Part shown: positions 1 through 5,556 of the stretch, piece by piece | Position numbering within the stretch: position 1 is the stretch's first letter | Layout: every line of letters begins with the position of its first letter | Source: an uncultured Collinsella sp. | Lineage (GTDB): Bacteria > Actinomycetota > Coriobacteriia > Coriobacteriales > Coriobacteriaceae | Reading direction: 5' to 3' | Length of the DNA: 10,185 bases | Assembly (NCBI GenBank): GCA_958346935.1 | Contig: CATVTM010000070.1 | Coordinates: forward strand, 1-10,185 | Position numbers and translations under genes: made by a program | The notes under the pieces: generated by a model | Database searches by the model: none | The model's input: only the letters and a program-made list of their open reading frames with translations | What the model was told of the DNA's origin: nothing

Positions 1-51
1 ATCGTTGGGGCCAGGCCCGATTTTGCCTCTTGACAATGTCCTGCTCATATT

Positions 52-88
52 AAAAAGGAGCGAGGCACCATGTAGCGCCCGCTCCTTT
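52..88 (-). terminator. Rho-independent terminator after the Nudix gene
   Basis: Read on the minus strand, a 9-bp stem (AAAGGAGCG, 80-88, pairing with CGCTCCTTT, 54-62) starts just after the Nudix stop codon and is followed by a short T run. A 3-bp inner pairing (GGC/GCC) can shorten the 17-nt loop. The other strand also ends in a T-rich stretch (86-91), so it may work in both directions for an unseen gene to the left. Positions 1-51 hold no gene I can support. Confidence 0.75.
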
Positions 89-89
89 C

Positions 90-485
90 TTACTTAAGCC
101 CGAGTTTCTTTTCGAGTTCCCTAACGACTTTAACGTCCGCTGGAAGCCAATCGACATCCCACAGGTTATTGGTATCGAGCCACTTCATGTCCTCGTGAGC
201 GTGCTCTTTGAACTCCCCCGAAAGGATGTTAGCTTGGTAGCACTGCATCGACAGGTGGAACGTCTCGTAATCGTGTTCGACCGTGCAAAGATAGTCGAGG
301 TTGCCGATCGTGACCTCGAGCTCTTCTTGAATCTCGCGCACGATTGCCTGCTCGCCGGTCTCGCCCGGCTCGAGCTTTCCGCCCGGAAACTCCCAGCCGT
401 CTTTAAACTCGCCATAGCCGCGCTGGCAGCTCAGGATTTTCCCATCCTTCTGAATAATCGCTGCTGCAACATTGATTGATTTCAT
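90..485 (-). CDS. Nudix hydrolase (MutT/CTP pyrophosphohydrolase-like)
   Basis: This is a 131-residue single-domain Nudix hydrolase, the usual size for MutT/NudG-type enzymes that cleave nucleoside triphosphates (8-oxo-dGTP, damaged or modified CTP) to NMP and pyrophosphate in the cytoplasm. The Nudix box runs from about residue 36 to 58: G36, E42, then R50-E51-I52-Q53-E54-E55. All the metal-binding glutamates are present, but the usual glycine near the end of the box is E57. The preceding WEFPGGK segment and the QRG near residue 21 are typical of the MutT/CTP-pyrophosphohydrolase subgroup. The start is supported by a GGAGAGGTGAT-like ribosome-binding site (494-504). The gene stands alone, with its own terminator downstream and a divergent operon upstream. 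The family is clear; the physiological substrate cannot be read from the sequence. Confidence 0.92.
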   Translation of the reverse strand: MKSINVAAAIIQKDGKILSCQRGYGEFKDGWEFPGGKLEPGETGEQAIVREIQEELEVTIGNLDYLCTVEHDYETFHLSMQCYQANILSGEFKEHAHEDMKWLDTNNLWDVDWLPADVKVVRELEKKLGLK

Positions 486-518
486 AACTAGTTATCACCT
501 CTCCAGTTGAGCCCAACC

Positions 519-549
519 AGTATAGGTGATCGACCGCCCGCCATGTCAC
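519..549 (-). promoter_or_regulatory. Candidate promoter of the Nudix gene
   Basis: On the minus strand there is a GTGACA -35-like hexamer (544-549) and a TATACT -10-like hexamer (519-524), each five of six to consensus, separated by 19 bp. The spacing is longer than ideal. The position, about 35 bp upstream of the Nudix start codon, fits. Confidence 0.35.
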
Positions 550-672
550 AGTCGCCTAAAAACCGCCCGCTCGACCAACCCTTGACACCGCTTTACTACC
601 GGCACCCCATCCCCCGCCATCGAGGTCTAATACTTTTCCCACCGCCACCCAAAAACTCATCCAACATTAATC

Positions 673-700
673 TTGGCTCAAGAATCGCTTAATCTATAAC
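673..700 (+). promoter_or_regulatory. Candidate promoter of the DUF4342/two-component operon
   Basis: TTGGCT (673-678) and TATAAC (695-700) are separated by 16 bp. The -10 matches five of six consensus bases, the -35 only three. It would give a 5' leader of roughly 110 nt before the ATG at 820. No better candidate lies in the 486-819 intergenic region. Confidence 0.4.
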
Positions 701-772
701 CTGCACTATAGAGTTCGACCAAGGGCGGGGCGGCACCGCGCAACGCAGGCCGCCGAACGCAACGCTCGCGCC

Positions 773-789
773 CCGGGCAAATCGCCCGG
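773..789 (+). promoter_or_regulatory. GC-rich hairpin in the 5' leader
   Basis: CCGGGC (773-778) and GCCCGG (784-789) form a perfect 6-bp stem with a 5-nt loop, 18 nt before the AAAGGA ribosome-binding site (808-813). No T run follows, so it is not a simple terminator. The leader around it is very GC-rich with repeated AACGC words. It may be structural only. Confidence 0.35.
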
Positions 790-819
790 CGTCGCGCCCA
801 TCGAACGAAAGGACAGGTC

Positions 820-1362
820 ATGGACGACCTCGAAAAAGTTGAAACCATCCGCACCAAGTGCAACGTGAGCTACACCGATGCCAAGGCGGCGCTCGACGCC
901 GCCGACGGCAACGTCCTGGATGCCATCATTTGGCTCGAGTCGCAGGGCAAGACCCAGACCACGTCGGCGCACGCCGCCACCGAGCCCGAGCCAGTCGATG
1001 AGCCCTCTGCCGAGATGGTCGCTGCGCAGGCCGCCTACGAAAAGTCGAGCGAAAAGACCGACTTCTCCAAAAAGATGGACAGCGTGTGGGAGTACCTCAA
1101 AAAGCTCTTCCGCCTGAGCCTGGACACCAAGTTTATCGCCACGCGCCGCGACGCCATCATTCTCAACATCCCCATCCTGATCCCCATCGTCGCGCTGTTT
1201 GCCTGGGGCGCCACGATATGGCTGATGCTGATTGGCCTGTTCTTTGGCATGCGCTACCGCATCGACAGCGACGGCGACGTGCCCGGCAGCATCAACAACC
1301 TTATGGATAGCGCTGCCAACGCCGCAGACGACATCAAGCAAAATCTCAACGACGACAAGTAA
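820..1362 (+). CDS. DUF4342-type membrane protein with N-terminal UBA-like domain
   Basis: This 180-residue protein has the layout of DUF4342 proteins. Residues 1-42 form a UBA/TS-N-like three-helix unit (KVETIRTKCNVSYTDAKAAL, then a glycine-containing turn and DAIIWLE). An acidic, Ala/Pro-rich linker covers about 43-85. A basic amphipathic stretch (about 84-110) precedes one long or two short membrane segments (about 112-145) ending in GLFFGMRY, followed by a polar acidic tail. Function is unknown for the family. The UBA-like module suggests binding of a protein or peptide at the cytoplasmic face of the membrane; that is inference. The start has AAAGGA 6 nt upstream. The gene lies 17 bp before the response regulator, so the three genes are probably co-transcribed and it may be a target or accessory of the two-component system. 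Confidence 0.85.
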   Translation: MDDLEKVETIRTKCNVSYTDAKAALDAADGNVLDAIIWLESQGKTQTTSAHAATEPEPVDEPSAEMVAAQAAYEKSSEKTDFSKKMDSVWEYLKKLFRLSLDTKFIATRRDAIILNIPILIPIVALFAWGATIWLMLIGLFFGMRYRIDSDGDVPGSINNLMDSAANAADDIKQNLNDDK

Positions 1363-1380
1363 TCGCAGACGGGGGCACGT

Positions 1381-2157
1381 ATGGCACGAATCCTGATCGT
1401 AGAGGACGAGGAGAAAATCGCCCGCTTTGTGACGCTCGAGCTGGAGCACGAGGGCTACCAGGTGGAGCACGCCGCCGACGGCCGTACCGCCGTGGACCTG
1501 GCGCTGGAGCGCGACTACGATCTGATTCTGCTCGACGTGCTGCTGCCGCAGCTCAACGGCATGGAGGTGCTGCGGCGCGTCCGCAAGCACAAGGATGTGC
1601 CGGTGATTATGGTCACCGCGCGCGATGCCGTGATGGACAAGGTGGCCGGGCTCGACGCCGGCGCCGATGACTATCTGACCAAGCCGTTTGCGATTGAGGA
1701 GCTGTTCGCACGGATCCGCGTGGCGCTGAAGCGCGCGGAGGCCGTGCGGGCGGCTTCGGGCGCTGGCGGTGTCGGGGCCGGGGCGGGCGCTACGACTGCG
1801 GATGCCACTGCGATGCCCCCAGCTGGCGACTCGGCCCAGACCGCCGCCGCACCCTTCCCCGCCGCGCTCACCGTGGGCTCGGTCGCGCTCGACCCGGACC
1901 GACGCGAAGTCACGGTCGGCGGGTCGCCCATCGTGCTGACCGCCCGCGAGTTCGATGTCCTCGCCCTGCTTATGGCACACGCCGGCACCGTACTCACGCG
2001 CGAGCGCATCGCACACGAGGCGCTCGGCTACGAATACGTGGGCGACACCAACAACGTCGACGTGCACATCGCGCACCTGCGCGCCAAGATCGAGGACGCC
2101 GGCGGCGCCCGCATCATCCAGACCGTTCGCGGGGTGGGCTATGTCTGCCGCGCGTAA
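1381..2157 (+). CDS. OmpR-family DNA-binding response regulator
   Basis: This 258-residue transcription factor has an N-terminal receiver domain (1-118) and a C-terminal OmpR/PhoB winged helix (about 162-257). The receiver has the acidic pocket E8/D9, phospho-acceptor D52 in LILLDVLLP, switch residue T79, and K101 in TKPF. The effector shows LTAREFDVLALL, NNVDVHIAHLR (recognition helix region) and the terminal TVRGVGYV wing. An unusually long Ala/Gly/Pro-rich linker (about 120-161) joins them; most family members have a much shorter one. The start codon is preceded only by a GGGGG element (1371-1375), a weak ribosome-binding site. The 3' end overlaps the kinase gene by 17 bp, so the kinase is the expected phosphodonor. 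The regulon cannot be deduced from the sequence. Confidence 0.95.
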   Translation: MARILIVEDEEKIARFVTLELEHEGYQVEHAADGRTAVDLALERDYDLILLDVLLPQLNGMEVLRRVRKHKDVPVIMVTARDAVMDKVAGLDAGADDYLTKPFAIEELFARIRVALKRAEAVRAASGAGGVGAGAGATTADATAMPPAGDSAQTAAAPFPAALTVGSVALDPDRREVTVGGSPIVLTAREFDVLALLMAHAGTVLTRERIAHEALGYEYVGDTNNVDVHIAHLRAKIEDAGGARIIQTVRGVGYVCRA

Positions 2158-3436
2158 CGCCGAAACCAAGCGCGTCACCTCCATCGCCCGCGCCATCAAC
2201 TGGAGCTACATGTGGCGGCGTTTGGTGAGCTACATCTGGCTGGATCTGTTGCTGCTGGTTGTTGCGGCGGCGATCCTCGTCTTTGGCTACAACCAAACAC
2301 TGCCCGACGGCACGTTTACCGTGGGCTGGATCCCCAGCGAGTCCGTTCGCAGTATGTCGCTGACGCCCGCGCGCGGCTGGGATCTGACCACACTTACCTA
2401 CACCGTTGAGCTTGCACGCACCACCAAGACCTTTCCCCTCGCGCAGGACCTCGCCGCACTGTGGCCCCTCTATATCGTTGTTGTAGGCTGGCAGGTCATC
2501 AGCGTGCTCAACATGCTCGGCGGCGCCCGCCGCGTGCGCCGCACCATGGCACCGCTCAACGACTTGGCCTTGCGCGTGGACGAACTCGGCCGCATGCAGC
2601 TCTCCGGCGGCAAGATGGAAACGCTGGAGCAGGCCATCGAGCGCGCAAGCGTCGACTCGCCGAGCGTCACCACCGGCGACGCCGATCTGGCAAGCATCGA
2701 GGTCGCACTCAACCGCCTGCTGCGCCAGATGCAAGAGGCCAAGCTGCAGCAGATGCGCTTTGTCAACGATGCAAGCCACGAGCTGCGCACGCCCATCGCG
2801 GTGATTCAGGGCTACGTGAACATGCTCGACCGCTGGGGCAAAGACGACCCGGACGTGCTAGCAGAGTCCATCGCCTCGCTCAAGACCGAAAGCGAGCATA
2901 TGCAGGAGCTCGTGGAGCAGCTGCTGTTTTTGGCGCGCGGCGATGCCGGCCGCACCGTGCTGCGGCGCGCAAATACCAACCTGGCCGCACTGGTCGGCGA
3001 GGTTTGCGAAGAATCGCAGATGATTGATGCCACGCACGCGTATCGGCTGGCCTTTGACGCTGCGCTCGCCAGCGACCCGCGCTGCGACGCGCCCGTTGAC
3101 GTGGCGCTTGTGAAGCAGGCTCTGCGCGTAATCGTGCAGAATGCCGCCAAGTATTCGGACGCGGGCACGACCGTCACGTTTGCCATAACGCCCGATGCGG
3201 GCACGGGCGCGATTGACATAAGCATTGAGGACGAGGGCATCGGCATGAACCAGGAATCCGCAGCTCACGCGTTCGAGCGGTTCTACCGTGCCGACAACGC
3301 GCGCGATGTCGGCGCGCAGGGTTCGGGCCTGGGGCTCGCCATTGCCAAGTGGATTGTCGACAGCCACGGCGGCGTCATCGGTGTGACCTCGGTCGAAGGG
3401 GTCGGCAGCCGCTTTACGATTCGCCTGCTGCGGTAG
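2141..3436 (+). CDS. Sensor histidine kinase (HisKA/HATPase)
   Basis: I place the start at the ATG at 2141, giving 431 residues and a 17-bp overlap with the response regulator, as is common in translationally coupled TCS pairs. Upstream in-frame ATGs would run far into the regulator gene. The domains are TM1 (about 31-50), a short extracytoplasmic segment (about 51-106), TM2 (107-126), a degenerate HAMP-like linker (about 127-200), a HisKA domain with the phospho-acceptor H213 in SHELRTP, and a HATPase domain. The ATPase shows the N box (N334, K337), the G1 box DEGIGM (364-369), the F box FERFYR (379-383 region) and the G2 box GSGLGLAI (394-401). All catalytic motifs are intact. The roughly 56-residue outer segment carries no fold I recognise, so it may sense through the membrane or through a partner such as the DUF4342 protein. 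It phosphorylates the regulator encoded just upstream. Confidence 0.93.
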   Translation: MSAARNAETKRVTSIARAINWSYMWRRLVSYIWLDLLLLVVAAAILVFGYNQTLPDGTFTVGWIPSESVRSMSLTPARGWDLTTLTYTVELARTTKTFPLAQDLAALWPLYIVVVGWQVISVLNMLGGARRVRRTMAPLNDLALRVDELGRMQLSGGKMETLEQAIERASVDSPSVTTGDADLASIEVALNRLLRQMQEAKLQQMRFVNDASHELRTPIAVIQGYVNMLDRWGKDDPDVLAESIASLKTESEHMQELVEQLLFLARGDAGRTVLRRANTNLAALVGEVCEESQMIDATHAYRLAFDAALASDPRCDAPVDVALVKQALRVIVQNAAKYSDAGTTVTFAITPDAGTGAIDISIEDEGIGMNQESAAHAFERFYRADNARDVGAQGSGLGLAIAKWIVDSHGGVIGVTSVEGVGSRFTIRLLR

Positions 3437-3450
3437 GGGCGTCTCTCACG

Positions 3451-3638
3451 AATCGAAGGTGAATGCTTTTCCGCGAAGTGAACGACCTATTTTGGACCCC
3501 TGGAGCATCCGCACTTTTTGGCGCCAAAACCGCAGGGAAAACCTGACAAAACCGCAGGAAACGGTGCCTCCAAAGTGTCGATGCTCCAGGGGTTCGATTT
3601 CACTCGTTCACTTCGCGGAAAGCCATTCACCTTCGATT
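3451..3638. repeat. 188-bp imperfect inverted repeat
   Basis: The outer arms, 3451-3485 and 3604-3638, match in inverted orientation at 33 of 35 positions; the two differences sit together near the middle of the arm. Inside them, ACCCCTGGAGCATC (3496-3509) pairs perfectly with 3580-3593, and CACTTT (3512-3517) with AAAGTG (3572-3577). About 50 bp of central sequence remains as a loop. No transposase or convincing reading frame lies within it. It sits between convergent genes. It looks like a MITE-type or intergenic palindromic element, or a very large RNA hairpin; no clear target-site duplication is visible beyond a possible 3-bp ACG. Confidence 0.85.
3525..3558. repeat. 12-bp direct repeat in the palindrome loop
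   Basis: CAAAACCGCAGG occurs twice, at 3525-3536 and 3547-3558, with a 22-bp period, in the central loop of the large inverted repeat. Confidence 0.7.
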
Positions 3639-3670
3639 TACGGCAGCCCGTCAGTCACCCTCTCGGCATT

Positions 3671-3708
3671 AAAAATGGGGCAAGGCCACGCGCCTTACCC
3701 CATTTTTT
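3671..3708. terminator. Bidirectional Rho-independent terminator
   Basis: AAAAATGGGG (3671-3680) pairs with CCCCATTTTT (3698-3707), and AAGGC (3682-3686) with GCCTT (3692-3696), around the loop CACGC. There is a T run at the 3' end on both strands. It lies between the histidine kinase (plus) and the VOC gene (minus, ending at 3731) and can serve both transcripts. Confidence 0.88.
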
Positions 3709-3730
3709 GCTAGCTATAGCAGCTTGTGCG

Positions 3731-4105
3731 CTACTCGCGGCACAGGTGCACGGCAAAGCCGGCGAACTCGCGCTTAAAGTACACGAGCTTGGTGCCACCG
3801 TCGGGCAGCAGCGCGCGCGACTCCTCGTTGACCTCGAGACCGCGCTCGGCGAACCACTTCTCTGCCGCGTCGATGTCGTCGACGGCAAAGCCGATGTGGC
3901 CCTTGGTGCCACGGCCGTTCTGCTTCATGATCTCGACCAGCGAATCGTTAAAGTACGAAACCGGGGTCTCGATAACGGGCATGCCCATCATCGTCGAGAA
4001 CAGCTCCGCGATCTCCAGGGCATCGGCCGGGTCGGTAGCGTTGACGCCCACGTGGGCGACGCGCATGCCAAAGAGTTCGACCGGGTTGGCGTTCTGCTCG
4101 CTCAT
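3731..4105 (-). CDS. VOC/glyoxalase-fold protein (methylmalonyl-CoA-epimerase-like)
   Basis: This 124-residue protein is one full VOC (vicinal oxygen chelate) unit of two beta-alpha-beta-beta-beta modules. Module 1 has FGMRVAHVGVN (12-22) and LVEIMK (56-61). Module 2 has GHIGFAVDDIDAAEKWF (69-85) and AGFAVHL (115-121). Likely metal ligands by position are H18, E58, H70 and H120. The GHIGFAVDDIDAA segment is typical of methylmalonyl-CoA epimerase/glyoxalase I relatives. As I recall, the FGM.VAHVGVN start and the KREFAGFAVHL end also resemble the extra C-terminal module found on some bifunctional KHG/KDPG aldolases of Gram-positives; here it is free-standing. The chosen ATG lies 11 bp after the PTS IIB stop, so the two genes are one unit, though its ribosome-binding site is weak. 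The substrate is unknown. Confidence 0.85.
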   Translation of the reverse strand: MSEQNANPVELFGMRVAHVGVNATDPADALEIAELFSTMMGMPVIETPVSYFNDSLVEIMKQNGRGTKGHIGFAVDDIDAAEKWFAERGLEVNEESRALLPDGGTKLVYFKREFAGFAVHLCRE

Positions 4106-4116
4106 ACAGGCGGCGC

Positions 4117-4404
4117 CTACTGAGCCATGACGTCGAGGACGGCCTTCTCGGCGGCGACGCGGTTCATGCCGGTCATGAAGGGCACGCCGCTCACGTACGG
4201 GCAGGTGAGGCCCTCGGGGGCGACGGTGGTGGCGATCAACAGGTCGGCGCCCTCGTCGCAAGCGTCCTTGGCCTCGGAGATGGCGCACTGCACAATCTCG
4301 TACTTGTCGGCATAACCGTTGGCGTCGAGCAGAGTGGCGACCTTCTGGGCAACGAGCGTGGAAGTAGCAGCGCCAGCACCGCAAGCCAAAACGATTTTCT
4401 TCAT
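4117..4404 (-). CDS. PTS sugar transporter subunit IIB, galactitol (GatB) type
   Basis: At 95 residues this is a complete PTS IIB domain of the lactose/galactitol superfamily. The N-terminal strand KKIVLACGAGAATST carries the phospho-cysteine C8 followed by the P-loop-like GAGAATST, as in GatB. The rest fits the small alpha/beta fold: second strand near EIVQCAI, DLLIATT (54-60), and a conserved PYVSGVPFMTGMN segment (69-81). IIB proteins pass phosphate from IIA to the sugar during uptake through IIC. No IIA or IIC gene lies in this window, so it is an orphan here and must work with a partner elsewhere or in a regulatory role. AAGGGAGA (4413-4420) is a good ribosome-binding site. It is the first gene of a unit with the VOC gene. 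Confidence 0.92.
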   Translation of the reverse strand: MKKIVLACGAGAATSTLVAQKVATLLDANGYADKYEIVQCAISEAKDACDEGADLLIATTVAPEGLTCPYVSGVPFMTGMNRVAAEKAVLDVMAQ

Positions 4405-4506
4405 AGGTAATGTCTCCCTTCATGGTTTACTTTAGGTAAGTGTACCGCAGCGAGCGATGGTGCTCGGCCTCGATGCACTTTTATGCCAGTTTGCTTGCGC
4501 GCTGCG

Positions 4507-4512
4507 TATAAT
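4507..4512 (+). promoter_or_regulatory. Candidate -10 element for the 4568 gene and tRNA-Leu
   Basis: A perfect TATAAT lies 55 bp upstream of the ATG at 4568. No good -35 hexamer is found at 16-18 bp; TTATGC (4481-4486) is 20 bp away. The T-rich stretch just upstream and the divergent gene arrangement support a promoter here. I see no convincing minus-strand promoter for the IIB gene in the same gap. Confidence 0.5.
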
Positions 4513-4535
4513 ACATCTAGTACGTGTTGTCATAC

Positions 4536-4552
4536 CGCTCGCTTTACGAGCG
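4536..4552 (+). promoter_or_regulatory. Hairpin next to the ribosome-binding site
   Basis: CGCTCG (4536-4541) and CGAGCG (4547-4552) form a 6-bp stem with loop CTTTA, ending 3 nt before the AAGGA ribosome-binding site (4556-4560). It could modulate translation or protect the mRNA 5' end; it may be incidental. Confidence 0.35.
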
Positions 4553-4567
4553 ACTAAGGACTCTGAA

Positions 4568-5191
4568 ATGCCCGATTCCCGCACCCTCTGGACCGCCGTC
4601 GTTATCATCTGTATCGCCGTGTCGGTGTTCTTTAGCGTCAAAAAACGCACCACGTTTAAGCGCCTGCAGCAGCTTATGGCTGCCAAGCAGTGGGACGAGT
4701 TCGATCGTTTGCTCGACGCCAAACTCACCAGCATGCTGTACCCGCGCTACAACCGCGACTACCTGCGTCTGAACTCCTATCTGCTGCGCGAGGACCATGA
4801 GCGCGCCGACGAGATGTTCGACTTGCTGCTGGGCCTCAACCTGCCGAAGATGCAGCGCGTCGACCTGGTGATCAAGGCCTTCAACTACTACGTTGGCCAG
4901 GAGGACCGCAAAAAGTCCAAGGAGCTGCTGCACGAGATCAAGGGCTTTGAGGGCGGCCAGGCCGAGGCGGTCGCGCACGAGTGCCAGCTGATGTACGACA
5001 CGATGATCCTCAAGCGCCACAACGACATCCCCGAGCTGGAGCGCATGCTCAAGGAGGCCGGTGACGACAAGGTCAAGAGCTGCCGCCTGGAATACCTGCT
5101 GGCCCTGCAGTACAAGAACAAGGGCGACGAAGCCAAGTTCCAGGAGTTCCTGGAGAAGTCGGGCCAACACTCGATGGCCGTCAACGCGTAA
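4568..5191 (+). CDS. Membrane-anchored helical (TPR-like) protein of unknown function
   Basis: I do not recognise a named family. The ATG at 4568 is chosen because AAGGA lies 7 nt upstream and a hydrophobic segment follows at once; an in-frame ATG at 4457 would lie upstream of the likely promoter. The 207-residue product has one N-terminal membrane segment (about 7-23, LWTAVVIICIAVSVFF) followed by a basic cluster (KKR), so the rest is expected in the cytoplasm as an N-terminal signal anchor. Residues 28-200 are almost entirely predicted helix, with paired helices such as KQWDEFDRLLDAKL, HERADEMFDLLLGL and QRVDLVIKAFNYYVGQ, spaced like TPR or Sel1-type repeats without a clean consensus. It may be a scaffold or adaptor protein. 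tRNA-Leu follows by 31 bp and may share its transcript. Confidence 0.85.
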   Translation: MPDSRTLWTAVVIICIAVSVFFSVKKRTTFKRLQQLMAAKQWDEFDRLLDAKLTSMLYPRYNRDYLRLNSYLLREDHERADEMFDLLLGLNLPKMQRVDLVIKAFNYYVGQEDRKKSKELLHEIKGFEGGQAEAVAHECQLMYDTMILKRHNDIPELERMLKEAGDDKVKSCRLEYLLALQYKNKGDEAKFQEFLEKSGQHSMAVNA

Positions 5192-5222
5192 CGGACGGCT
5201 TGTGCTAGACTTCTAGTCTCAC

Positions 5223-5307
5223 GGGGGCGTGGCGGAATTGGCATACGCAGGAGACTTAAAATCTCTCGCCGCAAGGATTGTGGGTTCGAGTCCCACCGCC
5301 CCTACCA
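5223..5307 (+). tRNA. tRNA-Leu (anticodon UAA)
   Basis: An 85-nt class II tRNA with encoded CCA. The acceptor stem GGGGGCG (5223-5229) pairs with CGCCCCT (5297-5303), with G-U at the first pair, discriminator A at 5304 and CCA at 5305-5307. The anticodon loop is CTTAAAA between GGAGA and TCTCT, giving UAA, which reads UUA leucine codons. A long variable arm (TCGCCGCAAGGA region) separates it from the T arm GTGGG-TTCGAGT-CCCAC (5280-5296). All canonical features are intact. Confidence 0.96.
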
Positions 5308-5319
5308 TATGGAGCTTTC

Positions 5320-5357
5320 GAGCCCGTGTCCCCAAGGGATGCGGGCTCACTTCTTTT
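5320..5357 (+). terminator. Rho-independent terminator after tRNA-Leu
   Basis: GAGCCCG (5320-5326) pairs with CGGGCTC (5342-5348), with an inner TCCC/GGGA pairing around a CAA loop and a TG/TG internal loop. TTCTTTT follows at 5351-5357. It starts 13 nt after the tRNA CCA end. Confidence 0.8.
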
Positions 5358-5363
5358 AGATGC

Positions 5364-5498
5364 CGGTGGGACTCGAACCCGCGAGGGGGCGAGCGTCAAG
5401 CGGACGCGCAGCGTCCGCAGCGAGCCGGCGAGGGCGCCGGCAGGCGTCCGAAGCCGGTGCGGATTTGCGCAGCTAATACGCAGACGTCCCACCGCCCC
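5364..5498. repeat. tRNA-Leu-derived repeats around nested GC hairpins
   Basis: Positions 5364-5380 are an exact inverted copy of 17 bases of the tRNA-Leu T arm (5282-5298, GGGTTCGAGTCCCACCG). Positions 5486-5498 (GTCCCACCGCCCC) are an exact direct copy of 13 bases of its 3' end (5290-5302). These two copies are also inverted relative to each other over 9 bp. Between them are two perfect hairpins: GCGGACGC/GCGTCCGC (5400-5418, 3-nt loop) and GCCGGCG/CGCCGGC (5424-5441, 4-nt loop). No complete second tRNA can be folded here: there is no D arm, no matching acceptor stem and no CCA. Confidence 0.7.
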
Positions 5499-5556
5499 GT
5501 GCTTCAGAAAGTCAGCTAATTTAGGACGAGCTAAAAAACTGCTTCGGCCCCTTAGA

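Noticed and set aside
1..25. Small GGGCC-A-GGCCC dyad followed by TTTT as a terminator for a gene to the left
   Set aside because: The stem is short with an impossible one-base loop unless bulged; too weak to annotate and no upstream gene is visible.
36..57. Nudix-box deviation (G to E at residue 57) as evidence of an inactive enzyme
   Set aside because: The catalytic R-E-x-x-E-E residues are intact and this glycine varies among active Nudix enzymes (the numbers given here are residue positions of the 90-485 gene).
507..692. 61-codon plus-strand frame in the 486-819 gap
   Set aside because: No ribosome-binding site, Pro/Arg-rich text without domain, and it overlaps the predicted promoters.
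706..2199. 497-codon open frame on the minus strand opposite the two-component operon
   Set aside because: It lies antisense to three well-supported genes, has no recognisable domain, and its composition is that of a codon-bias mirror image in G+C-rich DNA.
3459..3713. 84-codon plus-strand frame in the large palindrome
   Set aside because: It starts inside one arm of the inverted repeat, crosses the other arm and the terminator, and lacks a ribosome-binding site.
5361..5442. Possible second tRNA on the minus strand ending in the T-arm copy
   Set aside because: The T stem has a C-A mismatch, and there is no D arm, no anticodon stem, no matching acceptor stem and no CCA.
5256..5492. 78-codon minus-strand frame
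   Set aside because: It reads through the tRNA antisense and the GC hairpin cluster; no ribosome-binding site or domain.
5229..5519. 96-codon plus-strand frame beginning MAELAYAGDLKSLAARIVG
   Set aside because: This is the well-known false translation of a tRNA-Leu gene; the first part lies inside the tRNA.
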